In this document: piece by piece, positions 11,601 to 21,286 of the stretch
How the letters are laid out: every line of letters starts with the position of its first letter
Position numbering within the stretch: position 1 is the stretch's first letter
NCBI GenBank assembly: GCA_008802785.1
Contig: VUYT01000018.1
Span: 1 to 64,000, forward strand
DNA length: 64,000 nucleotides
Origin: Symmetrospora coprosmae
Lineage: Eukaryota > Basidiomycota > Cystobasidiomycetes > Symmetrosporaceae
Direction of reading: 5' to 3'
Notes under the pieces: generated by a model
Database searches by the model: none
What the model was told of the DNA's origin: nothing
The model's input: the letters and a program-made list of their open reading frames with translations, nothing else
Translations under genes and position numbers: made by a program

Positions 11601-12869
11601 GGCCGTTGCCTCCTGGACCAAAGGGGGCAAGATGTTGTGGCTGGTGGTGCGGATGGAACTGGTGCTGTTGGTGCGGATGGAGGTGCTGCTGCTGCTGATG
11701 CTGGTGGAACTGATGCGGGTGCAAGCCGCCCTGCTGTTGCTGCTGCATAGCCGCCATTGCTGCTTGTGCAGCATTCATCCCAATGATGTTTGCCATGTTC
11801 TGCATCGCCTGCTGATGGCTCAAGTGTGCAGCCTGCTGGGCCTGCTGAGCGGCCGCATTGGCCATGGCCACATTGCCGTGCGGGTCCTGGGCGTCGAGCC
11901 GGACGTCCAGGACGCGGGATTGCCAAGTGTAGCCATTGTACATCTCGATGGCCTTGTGCGCGTCGATCTCTGTGGCAAAGAGGACCGTGCCGAAACCCTT
12001 GCTCCGGCTACCGGTGTCGAGAGTCAACATGTGTCGCAACGACAGGCTCCGACGGCACACACCACCTGGACTCACTTGTCAAGGGTAAGCGCTACATCGC
12101 TGCGCAAGACCGTGCCGCACTTGCGGAAGAGATCTTTGAGGTCTTGCCAGCGCACGCGGAACGGGAGCTGTGGGCAATCAATCGGTCGGCCGCAAAAGCA
12201 AAGAAGTCCTTAGTGCTCGCCCCGACTGCAACGCCGCCAAGAGGCCGAGCTCACGTTTCCGACAAAGAGCTGTGTCCGTGCTTCGTGGCCACTCTGCTGC
12301 CCCTGCTGCTGGTGGTGCTGCGGGAAGGCGCTGCCCCTAGAGAGGTTCCGGCTGAGCGGGCGGGGTAGGGCTCCATTGATGTTGGGAAAGCTGTCCGACG
12401 AGAGGTTCGGATGCGACATCATGGGCGATGCGTGTCTCGAGCTGCCGGCGTGGTTTGGCATGGCCATCTGGCGGGCATTGGCATTGGCAGGCGAGAGGTG
12501 GAAATCGGAGGGTAGGTTGGGCCCGGCGCCGCCATAGAGCCCGCTGCTGCTGGAATGCCCCGCCGAGCCGGCGCTGCCGCTGCTCCCAGCAAGTCCAGAC
12601 GAAACTGGGTAGGGCGACGGGCGTGACGGGGACGACGCAGCAGACGAGGCAGTCCTGGCAATGCCGGGAGAGCCTTGAGAGTGGAGAGCGCTATTCCCGC
12701 CGCCGCCGCCGCCAGGCACCAGGGCTGGCGATCCGCCTGCAGTGGAGGGCAATGCCAGCGACGGCGACACGTTGGCTGACGATGGAGAAGTCAGCGAGCC
12801 GCCGCGGTGTTGCTGCTCGTGCTCGGTGGTGCGGCTGGCCGAGGCGTCCTCGGAGAAGCGCTTTGCCAT
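8628..12869 (-). CDS. Large two-RRM RNA-binding protein (Gbp2/hnRNP M-like RRMs)
   Basis: Exons 12255-12869, 12076-12167, 9660-12007 and 8628-9583 (complement) give about 1336 residues. RRM1 (about 200-275) starts TQLFVGNLPFRVRWQDLKD and continues RSKGFGTVLFATEIDAHKA; RRM2 (about 697-772) starts HLFIGNIPFNCQWQDLKDLF and continues RSRGFGTVLFQTTEDAMNA. Both have intact RNP1 and RNP2 motifs and are close to one another, which suggests internal duplication. The rest is Gln/His/Ser/Pro-rich disordered sequence with poly-Q and poly-H runs. The RRMs resemble Gbp2/Hrb1 and hnRNP M proteins, which accompany mRNA from transcription to export, but the very long linkers make function uncertain. RRM1 is cut by two introns while RRM2 has none. 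The start at 12869 (MAKRFSED) is the first good ATG; the frame is open further upstream without a better start. Confidence 0.85.
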
Positions 12870-13474
12870 TGATGGCAGGTACGGGTTGGAGCTTGAGTGC
12901 TGTCGTGTACAAGCGCGCCGTGAATTTGGCCAGTGGATAGTTGCAGTTGCATGTTGTGCGCATGTGCGACCGGGATCAGGATCAGGATGCATTCGCCGGA
13001 TCAGCCAGCCAGCCAGCGCCAAAGTGTCCAAACAAGGAGGAGAGCAGGCGGCTACGTCAGCTCTGGGCTCACGGCAGACTGCCAGATGGTTGCATGTATG
13101 ATCCAGCAGGACACACCTGCATGCTCGCTTCTCTCTTCGCTTGTCACTCGGATCGCTGCTGCTGCTGCTGCTGTTCTTCAGCTGTGTCGGGTAACGCCCT
13201 GGCCGGTCCCTCCTTTACTGTACAGCCGAGGCCCGCCCCTCCTCAAAGGCTCGTCTAGCCTAGCCTGAATCCCCAAAGAGCCCTTGACTGACTGCTTGCG
13301 TCCTGGTTACCCGCTTGTCCTGTACTGAAAGACGCCCGCTGCTGTTAGGGCTGGTTGACGGACAGAGTCGAGAGGGCAACCTGAACCCGGCCGGGGTGGA
13401 TGAGCGAGCTTCGGTTTCCTCGGCAGGCTATGCTTGCTCTTCCTCCTAACCACAGTACCACCCCAAACGACACC
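12870..13474. promoter_or_regulatory. Divergent promoter region, RRM protein / uS5m
   Basis: About 600 bases between divergent start codons, including CTG-rich and CT-rich stretches near 13150-13180. No core promoter element could be assigned with confidence. Confidence 0.45.
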
Positions 13475-14646
13475 ATGCAGACCACTCCATCGCGGTGGTT
13501 CGCATCGACCTCCTCACTGCTCAAAGCAGCATCCACATCCACATCCGCATCCGCATCTGCACCATCATCGTCGAGCTCCACCTCTGCCGCCGCCATCCTT
13601 AAATCTGTGAGCGAGCGGCGCTCGACAAAGCACGTCAAGCGGGATCGCGCACGCCAGCACTTCGCAGCAGGATCATCACCAGCAAAAGGGTCGCCGTCGT
13701 CAGACCTTACGACGGGCCTGTTCGCGCGCGAGGACCCGGCAAAGTACCTGGGCAGCGTGCGCACAAAGCCAGATGGGGCGAGCTACTTCAACCTCGGCGA
13801 ATACAACCGGATGCTCGACGTGCACCCGGACATGCAGTGGGCCTCCGAGGACGGCAGGACGTCCACCGTGCACATCAACAGCGCCCAGGCGCCCATGTTC
13901 CCCACGCCGTCCGAGGCCGAGCTGCGCGCCATCCGCTCCTCCGGAGCAGGAGGCAGCGCGAGCGACGACGCTCTGGCAGCGCTCGCGGCCGACGCGTCCA
14001 ATTCCTTCACCGTGCCCCAGCTGCGCGCACTCCATCGCTACCCGCTCGTCGTCAGGCGCGTCGTAAACATGACGAGCAAAGGGAAGCAGCCGTCCATGTA
14101 CACGCTCGTCGTCGTGGGCGATGGCAATGGCCTCGTCGGGTTTGGGGAAGGAAAATCGGAGAACATACTCAAGGCGAGCGACAGAGCGTTCGTCCAGGCC
14201 GTAAAGAACCTGGACTACGTCCAGAGGAAGGATGCACGGACCACATGGGCGGACCTCATGAGCGGGAAGTGGGGAGCAACGGTGGTGGAGCTCCGGAGCA
14301 GGCCGCCAGGTGGGTCCCTCCCTGTCCTCTCTTCGCGCTAAACTTACCCGCATCTCATCTCGCTTTCGTGTTTCTCTCAGGCTTTGGGCTCCGTACATCG
14401 CCCATCATCCACCAGATCGCAAAAGCAGCCGGTATCCTCGACCTGTCGGCCAAAGTCAGAGGGTCCCGCAACGGCATGAACACGGTGAAAGCGACCATCA
14501 ACCTGCTGCACGGTGGTGCACCACCCCTTGGATTGGGCGATATCAGCGGCAAGGAGAAGCTCGCAAGGCGGTTCAAGGGAACAGGGATGCGCACCGCTAC
14601 GGAGATTGGGCTGGACCTGGGCAGGAAGGCGGTCGAGTTGAGATGA
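13475..14646 (+). CDS. Mitochondrial small ribosomal subunit protein uS5m (MRPS5)
   Basis: Exons 13475-14309 and 14381-14646 give 366 residues. The N-terminus (MQTTPSRWFASTSSLLKAAS) is a mitochondrial presequence. An S5 N-terminal RNA-binding domain starts near residue 195 (VVNMTSKGKQPSMYTLVVVG, then GFGEGK), and the S5 C-terminal domain follows the single intron (GFGLRTSPIIHQIAKAAGI, then SRNGMNTVKAT). uS5 lines the mRNA entry side of the small subunit and contributes to decoding fidelity. I chose the ATG at 13475 because of its CACC context and immediate presequence; an in-frame ATG at 13400 would add 25 residues without targeting character. The first 180 residues are a Ser/Ala-rich fungal extension. 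Confidence 0.92.
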
Positions 14647-15078
14647 GTTGCGAGCCAAGTGGCAGTGGGAATTTCACTAGCAAGTGTACTCGGGACAGTC
14701 AAGCGCAGCAAAGTCAGCGAGCGAGCCCCACGCTCGTTTGGCATCATGAAGGCTTTGCCCTCCTGTCTCGCCACTTTTCAAAGATCTGCTCTGCTAACAC
14801 GTCGACACGCGCAATTTCCTAGCTCTCAGAAGCAAATTACGGACGTGGCGAAGTACGTAACATCCGACGCGTCGACATTTCTCCCGCTGCATGTTTCCTT
14901 CTGGCCGACTTGCTCAGCTGTCTCGACGGGGACATCGCCTTATGTACAAATGACACCGTGCTCCTGCTCTCGTACCCAACAATGCTCGAGACTGTATACG
15001 CTCCTGCTGCTGGCTGGGTCGCTACCAACGTGCCTCCTTCAGGCCGTACCACCCAGCCTTACATACATCCCTCTCCGC
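14647..15078. other. Convergent intergenic region after uS5m
   Basis: 432 bases between two stop codons. One frame runs through it on the + strand but lacks any family resemblance or sensible start. Nothing else was recognised. Confidence 0.5.
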
Positions 15079-16107
15079 TCAATCCTGGCTGTCGTCGCGC
15101 TCGAGCCAGACAACATTCGGCTCGTCCTTCACGTCGAAAACTCCGCCAGTCTCCCGCTGCCACTCTTCGGACGCGCTTTTCAATAGGCGGCAGTTCTTCT
15201 TGTGGACCGGCCAGTCCTCCTTCTGATGCTCGCGCCCGCAGTACCACGCTGTGAGACAGCCCAAACAGCGACGATGTTTGGTCGACAGAGAACGGCACCC
15301 GTAGTACGCGCAGAAGGTAACGTCGCCGCGAGGGCTGATCCCGTCCGCTGCCGCGAAGCCTGAAGCAAGCTCGAAGACAGGAAACGTGCGTAGGCCAAGT
15401 CCGAAAACGTCCGATTGGTGCTGGAGATTCTGCTGAATGCAGAGATCGAGAACGAGGATCTGTGTCGGCCGATAGATCGTCCCCTTGAGCTTCTCCCCTT
15501 CTCGACGATCTCCGCGCTTGAAGAGACCGTATTTGCCGTTCGGCAGCAGACCAGGGGGAGCAAGCTCCTTCTCTTCGCGCTTGGACCTCGCGATGAAAGC
15601 ATCCATGGTCTCGCCTCGGCTGGGGCTGATCTGGTAATCCATGTTCTCCTTGTGGAGCGAAAGGAGAATCTCGCGGTTTTCCTCCTTGCTGAAAGCATTG
15701 AGAATTACGCTCAGGAGATAGCATGTGACTGACGTCCTCTGCAACTTCTGGCCATCGCATGGGAACACTGCCGGCTCCAGCATGCCCTGTGTGTATACGC
15801 CGATCTCCAAGTCCGACTCGTCTCCAGTTGTCAAAGATTCGGTGGATTGCTGAAGGTGGATAGCCCAGGTCTGTGCTTTGCCCGGGCCTCGGGTAGCGCC
15901 ATGAAGGCAGCAAGCGTCTCGTTCACGCCCTTCTCGTCGTAGTCCCGGCTGATGTGCACCCTCATTAGACGTTCCTTCCAGTAGCGCAATACCCAGCCAT
16001 CGATTGCAATCGCTTGTTGCTCACTTCTGTCGGAAAAGGTGTCTGTACATGGCCATCTGTGCCGGTGTGAACGCAGGCGGCCGCGGAGGAGGACCTGTGT
16101 CCTCCAT
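15079..16107 (-). CDS. MYND zinc-finger protein
   Basis: The C-terminal exon (15079-15870, complement) ends in a MYND finger at about residues 221-262, with all cysteines and the histidine present (CAYYGC, CLGC, WYCGREHQKEDWPVHKKNC). MYND fingers bind proline-rich partners in transcription and chromatin proteins; the rest of the protein is not recognised. The N-terminal exon starts at 16107 (MEDTGPPPRPPAFTPAQ). Intron 15949-16024 is well supported, with a GTGAGC donor and a CTAAT branch point. The next join is uncertain. A 56-base GT-AG intron (15871-15926) keeps frame and gives 298 residues. However, the sequence it removes reads like protein (ETLAAFMALPEARAK), so one missing base near 15880 is an alternative. 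The gene is convergent with uS5m. Confidence 0.7.
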
Positions 16108-16679
16108 GTTTGTGACTCGACTGTTCTGCGGTCGCGGAGGCTGTAAGGGCTGACAAGCGAGCTGGAGATCGAGTGTTCGCTCCTTGCAATGTTGTGGGCG
16201 GGTCGACGAAAGAAACGAGAGAGGCAGACCTAGGGCAGGCCGCGTCAGGCTAGCTCGAAATGCCGCGGGTTCTCAGAGTGCGCTGTACGACTCCTTGACG
16301 ACTGCCTCTATGTGCGGGCTCGACCGTCGTCGATCGGATGAAGGGGACCCGCTCTCCAAGCTTCGGGCGCCCAAACAAGCGTCGATGCGCCTCTGTCGAA
16401 CAGCGGAGAAGGCAATCCCGGGTAACAAACAGCGATCTTTGCCATTTCATGAGCGCAGCGATCTGCGCGTGTGCATGCTCACTGCGGCCAGCGGCGTTTC
16501 TTCCATGTCTTCTCTCACTGCCGGTTCGTGCGGAGACATGAGCCGAAATCGTCCGCCGGAAGGGTCTGATCTTGCCGAAGTCATTCGTTAGAACTCGATC
16601 TCTCTAGTTCAGCGTTACACACCATGATCTGTAGCTCTACGTCAGTCTATACCAGGTTGGGACAGGGTCGCGCGGCGTT
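16108..16679. other. Intergenic region between MYND and DUF1769 genes
   Basis: 572 bases holding the 3' end of the DUF1769 gene and the promoter of the MYND gene. Short frames exist on both strands but none resembles a known family; nothing else was seen. Confidence 0.45.
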
Positions 16680-18049
16680 TCAGTCCACCCCGAGGTCATC
16701 ATGGCTCCCTCCTCCGCTCATCTCGATAGTCTCACTGCGTTCTTTGCTCTCTGCATCCCGTGCCGCTTTCTGCCCTTCAGAATTATTCGCTTTCTCCGCA
16801 GTAAGCTTCTCATCGATAATGTCCTGTGTGCGCATGGGGAGGAAAGGGAACTCAGGGTCACTCTGGTCCTCCCGCTCGTGCCGATTGCTAACAGCGACCC
16901 ACAAACACGATGTAGAAGTACGCTTCTGACGTTTTGCGGTTCTTGCAAATGTATGTGACGGGCTGCGGGGGGTGCGCCGAGACGTCAGAGCCTGAGCTCT
17001 TCGCAACTGCAGGAGACTCGGCCTCACCTGCCCATCCCAGTACTTCATCAAGCTGAAATGCAAGCCGCCGGGCAGCTTGAGGCTGAATGTATTAAAGTCG
17101 AGGAAGCCATTGCAGAAGTCCATGTCGATCCAGTGCGTTGGCTCGAAGGAGACCTCTTGGCGGTTGGGCTTCTTGCTGAAGTGCGAGCGCCGACCTGTGG
17201 CATTGCCTTTCAGGCTGTCTGCTGTTGACGAGGGACTGGAGGCATACAGGGGAGTGACGTCCTCGGTTGGCTGTGGCGATGACCATCTTGGCGGGGCCGT
17301 GTCTGCAGACTCGAGCGCTTGGACGTTCATGTAGTTCATGGCTGCAGTCGAGATGACAAGGTCAGCTGGAGGACATGGTTGCAAAACTGCTTGGCCGTGC
17401 ATGCTTACTTGCAATCAGCGGCGACAGTGCCCAGGGCTTGTCGCCATAGACGTCTTGCTCCATGGCTGGATCAACGAAGCTGACGAACTTTAGCGCGGCT
17501 GGAGGATGCCAGAAAGGAGGAAGGGATTCAGCCGATGCATCCACAGCCAAGCTGCTGAACCTGGACACACCGGCAGTTCCGTAGGGCAGGTGATCCCGGA
17601 TAGGCTTCTCAAAGACGCTGCGGGGAAGGGTGGTCTACATGAGTGAGGCGTATCACCACGATGAAGAGCGCATCAGCCCGCGACTCACTTGCCATAGAGG
17701 ACATCGTCAGCGTTCACTTCCTCCTTGAATCGTCCTGCTCGGAGCCCGGCGTGTCAGGTCCGGAAGCCTTATGACGACATCACGAGACAGGAAGACAGGA
17801 CAGGGAGGACACACCCTGGATCTGCATGCTCCAAGTGAGTCCAGCGTGGACATCAAAGTAGTCGCTCTCCGTGGTTGCGCGCCTGTCCTTGCCCTTGCCA
17901 GCGTCGCCGACAAAGTCGCGGATCCGCACTGTGCAGTGCCCGACGAAGGTGTCGGACTCGATAGAGGTTGGCGCTGTCGAGTCGTAGTTGGTCGCGACGA
18001 CGCTGAGCTTGTCGAGCGAAGGCCCAGCAGATACGCGTAGCTGCGGCAT
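16680..18049 (-). CDS. Fungal DUF1769 protein of unknown function
   Basis: Exons 17815-18049, 17689-17734, 17409-17617, 17028-17341, 16903-16962 and 16680-16862 (complement) give 348 residues. Family marks seen are the N-terminal MPQLRVSAGPSLDKL block, GRFKEEVNADDVLYGNVFEK, the large middle block ending FNTFSLKLPGGLHFSLMKYW, and PVTYICKNRKTSE, which together fit DUF1769, a family spread through fungi with no known activity. The last intron is only 40 bases (16863-16902), the shortest in the window, but removing it restores frame. There is no signal peptide or membrane segment, so the protein is probably cytosolic. The start was placed at the first in-frame ATG (18049); the frame is open upstream without another ATG. 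It is divergent from the methyltransferase gene. Confidence 0.82.
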
Positions 18050-18788
18050 GATTGCGGTCTCTTCGCGGGGAGCGATGGCAGGAGAAAGGACGGAGGTGCT
18101 CTTCAAGCTTGACGCGTTCGGGAGATCGACCGCAGACGCAACCCGGCCGTGCCCCTTTGCACTCTATCAGCAGCTACAGCCCACGGCAAGAAGCGTACAT
18201 TAGAGCTCTACTGCAGTCTGGACGGACGAAGGCGTTGCACGTTGCACAGTGCACTTGATGTGCAGTCCTCTTGCTGTTCGCCTGCAGTCCTGCGGACTCT
18301 TGCCGGTCGACAGTCCACAGCTTCGCCTCCTTGCCACAGCCTGTGCCTGGCTCGGAGATCAGTTGCCGCGATCCCCGACAATCCCCCCCTGGCCTCCTCG
18401 TCTCGACGCCATGCTCCGCCTCGATGGACGGAATTCCTCGCCTGGTCGTGGCCGCCACGTTTCTTTGGTCGGACGGAGTCCGCGCCAGGGGGGGCACTGA
18501 GGCCTGAGGCAGCTGCTCTTTGCTCGTCGGTCTGTTCTGGTCGTCCTGCTCTCTCTGTCTCTCTCTTCTCTCTCCATCCGCTCAGGTCATTCGCACAGTC
18601 CCCGCTCACTGCCTCCCACCTCTTTATCCTCCGCACGCACTTTCCCCAGCCCAGCTGCCCTCCCCAACTACACCTCATCCCGCCTATAAGCAGAAGCTTC
18701 TGTCCAGACGTCGGCCTACTCCCTGCGTCTCCGAGCTCATCCAGCTGCTTCTCCCACCTGCCTATCCATTCACCCACTACAGCCCACC
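18050..18788. promoter_or_regulatory. Divergent promoter region with CT-rich leader
   Basis: 739 bases between divergent starts. The + strand from about 18530 is strongly pyrimidine-rich (CTCTCTCTGTCTCTCTCTTC around 18550), as in the leaders of many fungal genes. A TATA-like CTATAAG at 18684-18690, about 100 bases before the methyltransferase ATG, is a possible core element. The assignment is tentative. Confidence 0.4.
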
Positions 18789-21006
18789 ATGGTCCAGAGC
18801 AACCTCCAGCAGCTGCGCATGCTCCTCAACGTGGGTTGCCGCCCCCCTCTCCCTTGAGCCGTCTTCCAGCTGACGCTCGCCCTGCATATAGACCGCGCTG
18901 GACGTGATGGAGGACGAGGCTCAGCGATCCGACTATCCCGACTTCAACCTGGAGCCTATCCCTCACCCATGCGGTGCGTGACTCACAGCTCTCGGCGCGA
19001 ATCCTACTCTGTCCTGACTAGAAGCTGACGTGCTCATCCCCTACGACCTGCAGACGAAGCCGACACTGTCCCGTCTGCGCGCATGTTTCAGGCCCGACGA
19101 ACGGCGCTGGCAGTCCTCGGCCAGATCAAAGCGTGCATTCAGCCTGCCTCTGACCAGATCTTCGAGAACACCCTGTGAGTCGCCCGACTCGCTCACGCTC
19201 CTGCTGCCGGACCTAGGCATCGACTGAGACGAGCGCCCGATCCTGACCGCTGCAGGATTTGCTATGACATGGTCGCGGTCTACACCTGTGTCAAGGCTGG
19301 CGTCTTCGAAGTGCTGGCGGGCAAGGGTGTCCACCCATCTCGAGGGTTGCACGTCAACGAGATCGTTCACCGACTGCCTGCGGAGAGCAAGCTCGAGCCG
19401 CAGCGACTCTCGTTAGTTTTCCATCTGCTCGCCTCGGATGTGGAGCCTTCCATCCCGCGAGCTTACTAACACCGTACACGACTGTATCTTCACAGGCGCC
19501 TGCTGAGGCTGTGCGCTGCCAGCCACTTTGCAAAGGAGACTTCTCGTGGGTCGCGCCTACGCGTGCACTTTAGGCCCACCAGAGCTGACGCGCACCTGTT
19601 CCTCCGCGCGCAGCCAACGTCTTCGCCATGACCCGCGTCTCTGCCTCACTGTACGTTCGTACGCCGTCTGGGTTGCAGATGAGTCCGGTCTACTACTGGG
19701 TCGACGCTGTTTCGCGGAACGGCATGAAGTACGTCGAGAGCTTGGCGTTCCTGAGCTGCAGTGAACAGCCATGTTGACGGTGCTTTCCTCGCGTAGGGCT
19801 ACCGTCAAGGCATACGAGACGTGGACCGATCCCACCTTGTCGTCTGACCGAGCCGAGGACGCGCCGTGGTGCAGGGGTGCAGGCTTCTCTGGCTCGTTCT
19901 GGGAGTTCCTCGGCGGGAACCCCGAGGAGATGATGGCCTTTGGCATTGGCATGACTGGCTTTGGGCAGGCAAGCCTGGCTGCATGCCTCGAGGATTTTGA
20001 CTGGGCGGCGCTGGGCAATGCTACGATTGTGTGAGTCCAGCCCCACTGCTCAAACTTCAGATGGAAAGGCACTAGCTGAGAGCGCCATGCAGCGATGTCG
20101 GCGGAGGTCGAGCGTCTTTCTCGCTGCCACTACTGCAGCGCAACCCGAACCTCAAGCTTGTCCTCCAAGACCGTGCGGAGGTTGTGCCTGAGGCAGAGAA
20201 GTTCTTCCAGCAGGCTATGGTGAGGTCGCAACCGTTGTTCTTTCTTGCTTTCGGCAGGTTCTGACTGATCCCACCTCTATTACATTCCCAAGCCGATGGC
20301 CATCAAGCAGGGCCGCGTCACTTTTCAGCCGCACGACTTCTTCCAGCCAAACCCGCAGGTCGATGACGACAAGATCTACGTGCTCCGATGGATCCTCCAC
20401 GGTGAGTTCTGCCACGTCGAGGTACGATGTTGCCAGCGCACTAAACCATGGCCACTTCCGTAGATTGGTCGGATGCTCTCGCCACCCAGATCCTCAAGTC
20501 GCTGGAAGCCGTCATGACTTTAGGATCTAGAAGTAGGTGGTCTGCTGCTGCTGCCCTCGATGCTCCCTCAGAAAGCTTACCCTCCTTCCGCCTGCCCAGT
20601 CCTCATTATCGATTCTGCTATTGGTGCCAACACCACGGATCAGCTCGAAGGCGCCAATGCAGCAGAGTTCAGCGATGCTCTCCGCTCAGAGTCTGCCCGC
20701 TCTGCTCGGGGCTTTGAAGCTGCACCCGCGCCCGCCTTGATCAGCTCAAACTTCGACACGGCCTCCAAGATCCCGTTGGGCGTCGACGTGGCCATGGACT
20801 GCTGGTTCGGCGGCAAGGACCGGACGATGGAGGACCTGCAGGGGATTGTCCGTGCTGCTGGCCTCCGCATCGCTCATGTTACGCACACCCGAAGCTCGCA
20901 GTGGAGTGAGTCCCCTCTCCCTTTTCTGTCGCAGCGGCGCATCCTCTAAGCTGACTGGCTGTTGCTGTATTGTACCTGCACAGTCGTCGAGCTGCGGAAG
21001 AAGTGA
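18789..21006 (+). CDS. Class I SAM-dependent O-methyltransferase (COMT-like)
   Basis: Twelve exons: 18789-18830, 18892-18973, 19054-19174, 19256-19411, 19496-19545, 19614-19728, 19797-20030, 20093-20219, 20293-20401, 20464-20532, 20600-20905 and 20984-21006, giving 477 residues. The N-terminal part is a winged-helix dimerisation region (PSARMFQARRTALAVLGQIK, then RLLRLCAASHFAKE). The SAM-binding motif VDVGGGRASF lies near residue 267, and a second block reads GRVTFQPHDFFQ. The catalytic His is in LRWILHDWSD near residue 345, where an intron splits the Asp codon. The layout is that of fungal O-methyltransferases acting on phenolic or secondary-metabolite hydroxyls; the substrate is unknown. 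No other secondary-metabolism genes lie next to it. All introns are GT-AG; one uses an AAG acceptor. Confidence 0.9.
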
Positions 21007-21286
21007 GGAGGCAGTGGCATCCGACTCCTCAGCTTCCCCGCTTCATCGGACCTCCTCTCATGCCCAGTCATCGCGGTACCACCTCAGCTTAGCGCCTGTA
21101 GATAGGACCGTAGCGTCCGAGACCCATAACTTGTTTAGCTCGCAGCAGATTTGTCCAGCAGCCGTCGCAGTGCGCAGTGCAACCTCGTTAGCCTTCATTC
21201 TTTTCTTCCTGAGTGCGCGCATTGCCACCTCCAGCAGCAGGCACGTCTGTCTCCCTCCTTTGTACCGCAGCGCCATCCCATCCAGC

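Noticed and set aside
16184-16591. 135-codon frame between the MYND and DUF1769 genes
   Set aside because: Composition looks random, with no conserved motif and no splice-supported extension.
18789-21006. Secondary-metabolism cluster around the O-methyltransferase
   Set aside because: Neighbours are DUF1769, OS-9 and other housekeeping genes; the P450 is 15 kb away with unrelated genes between.
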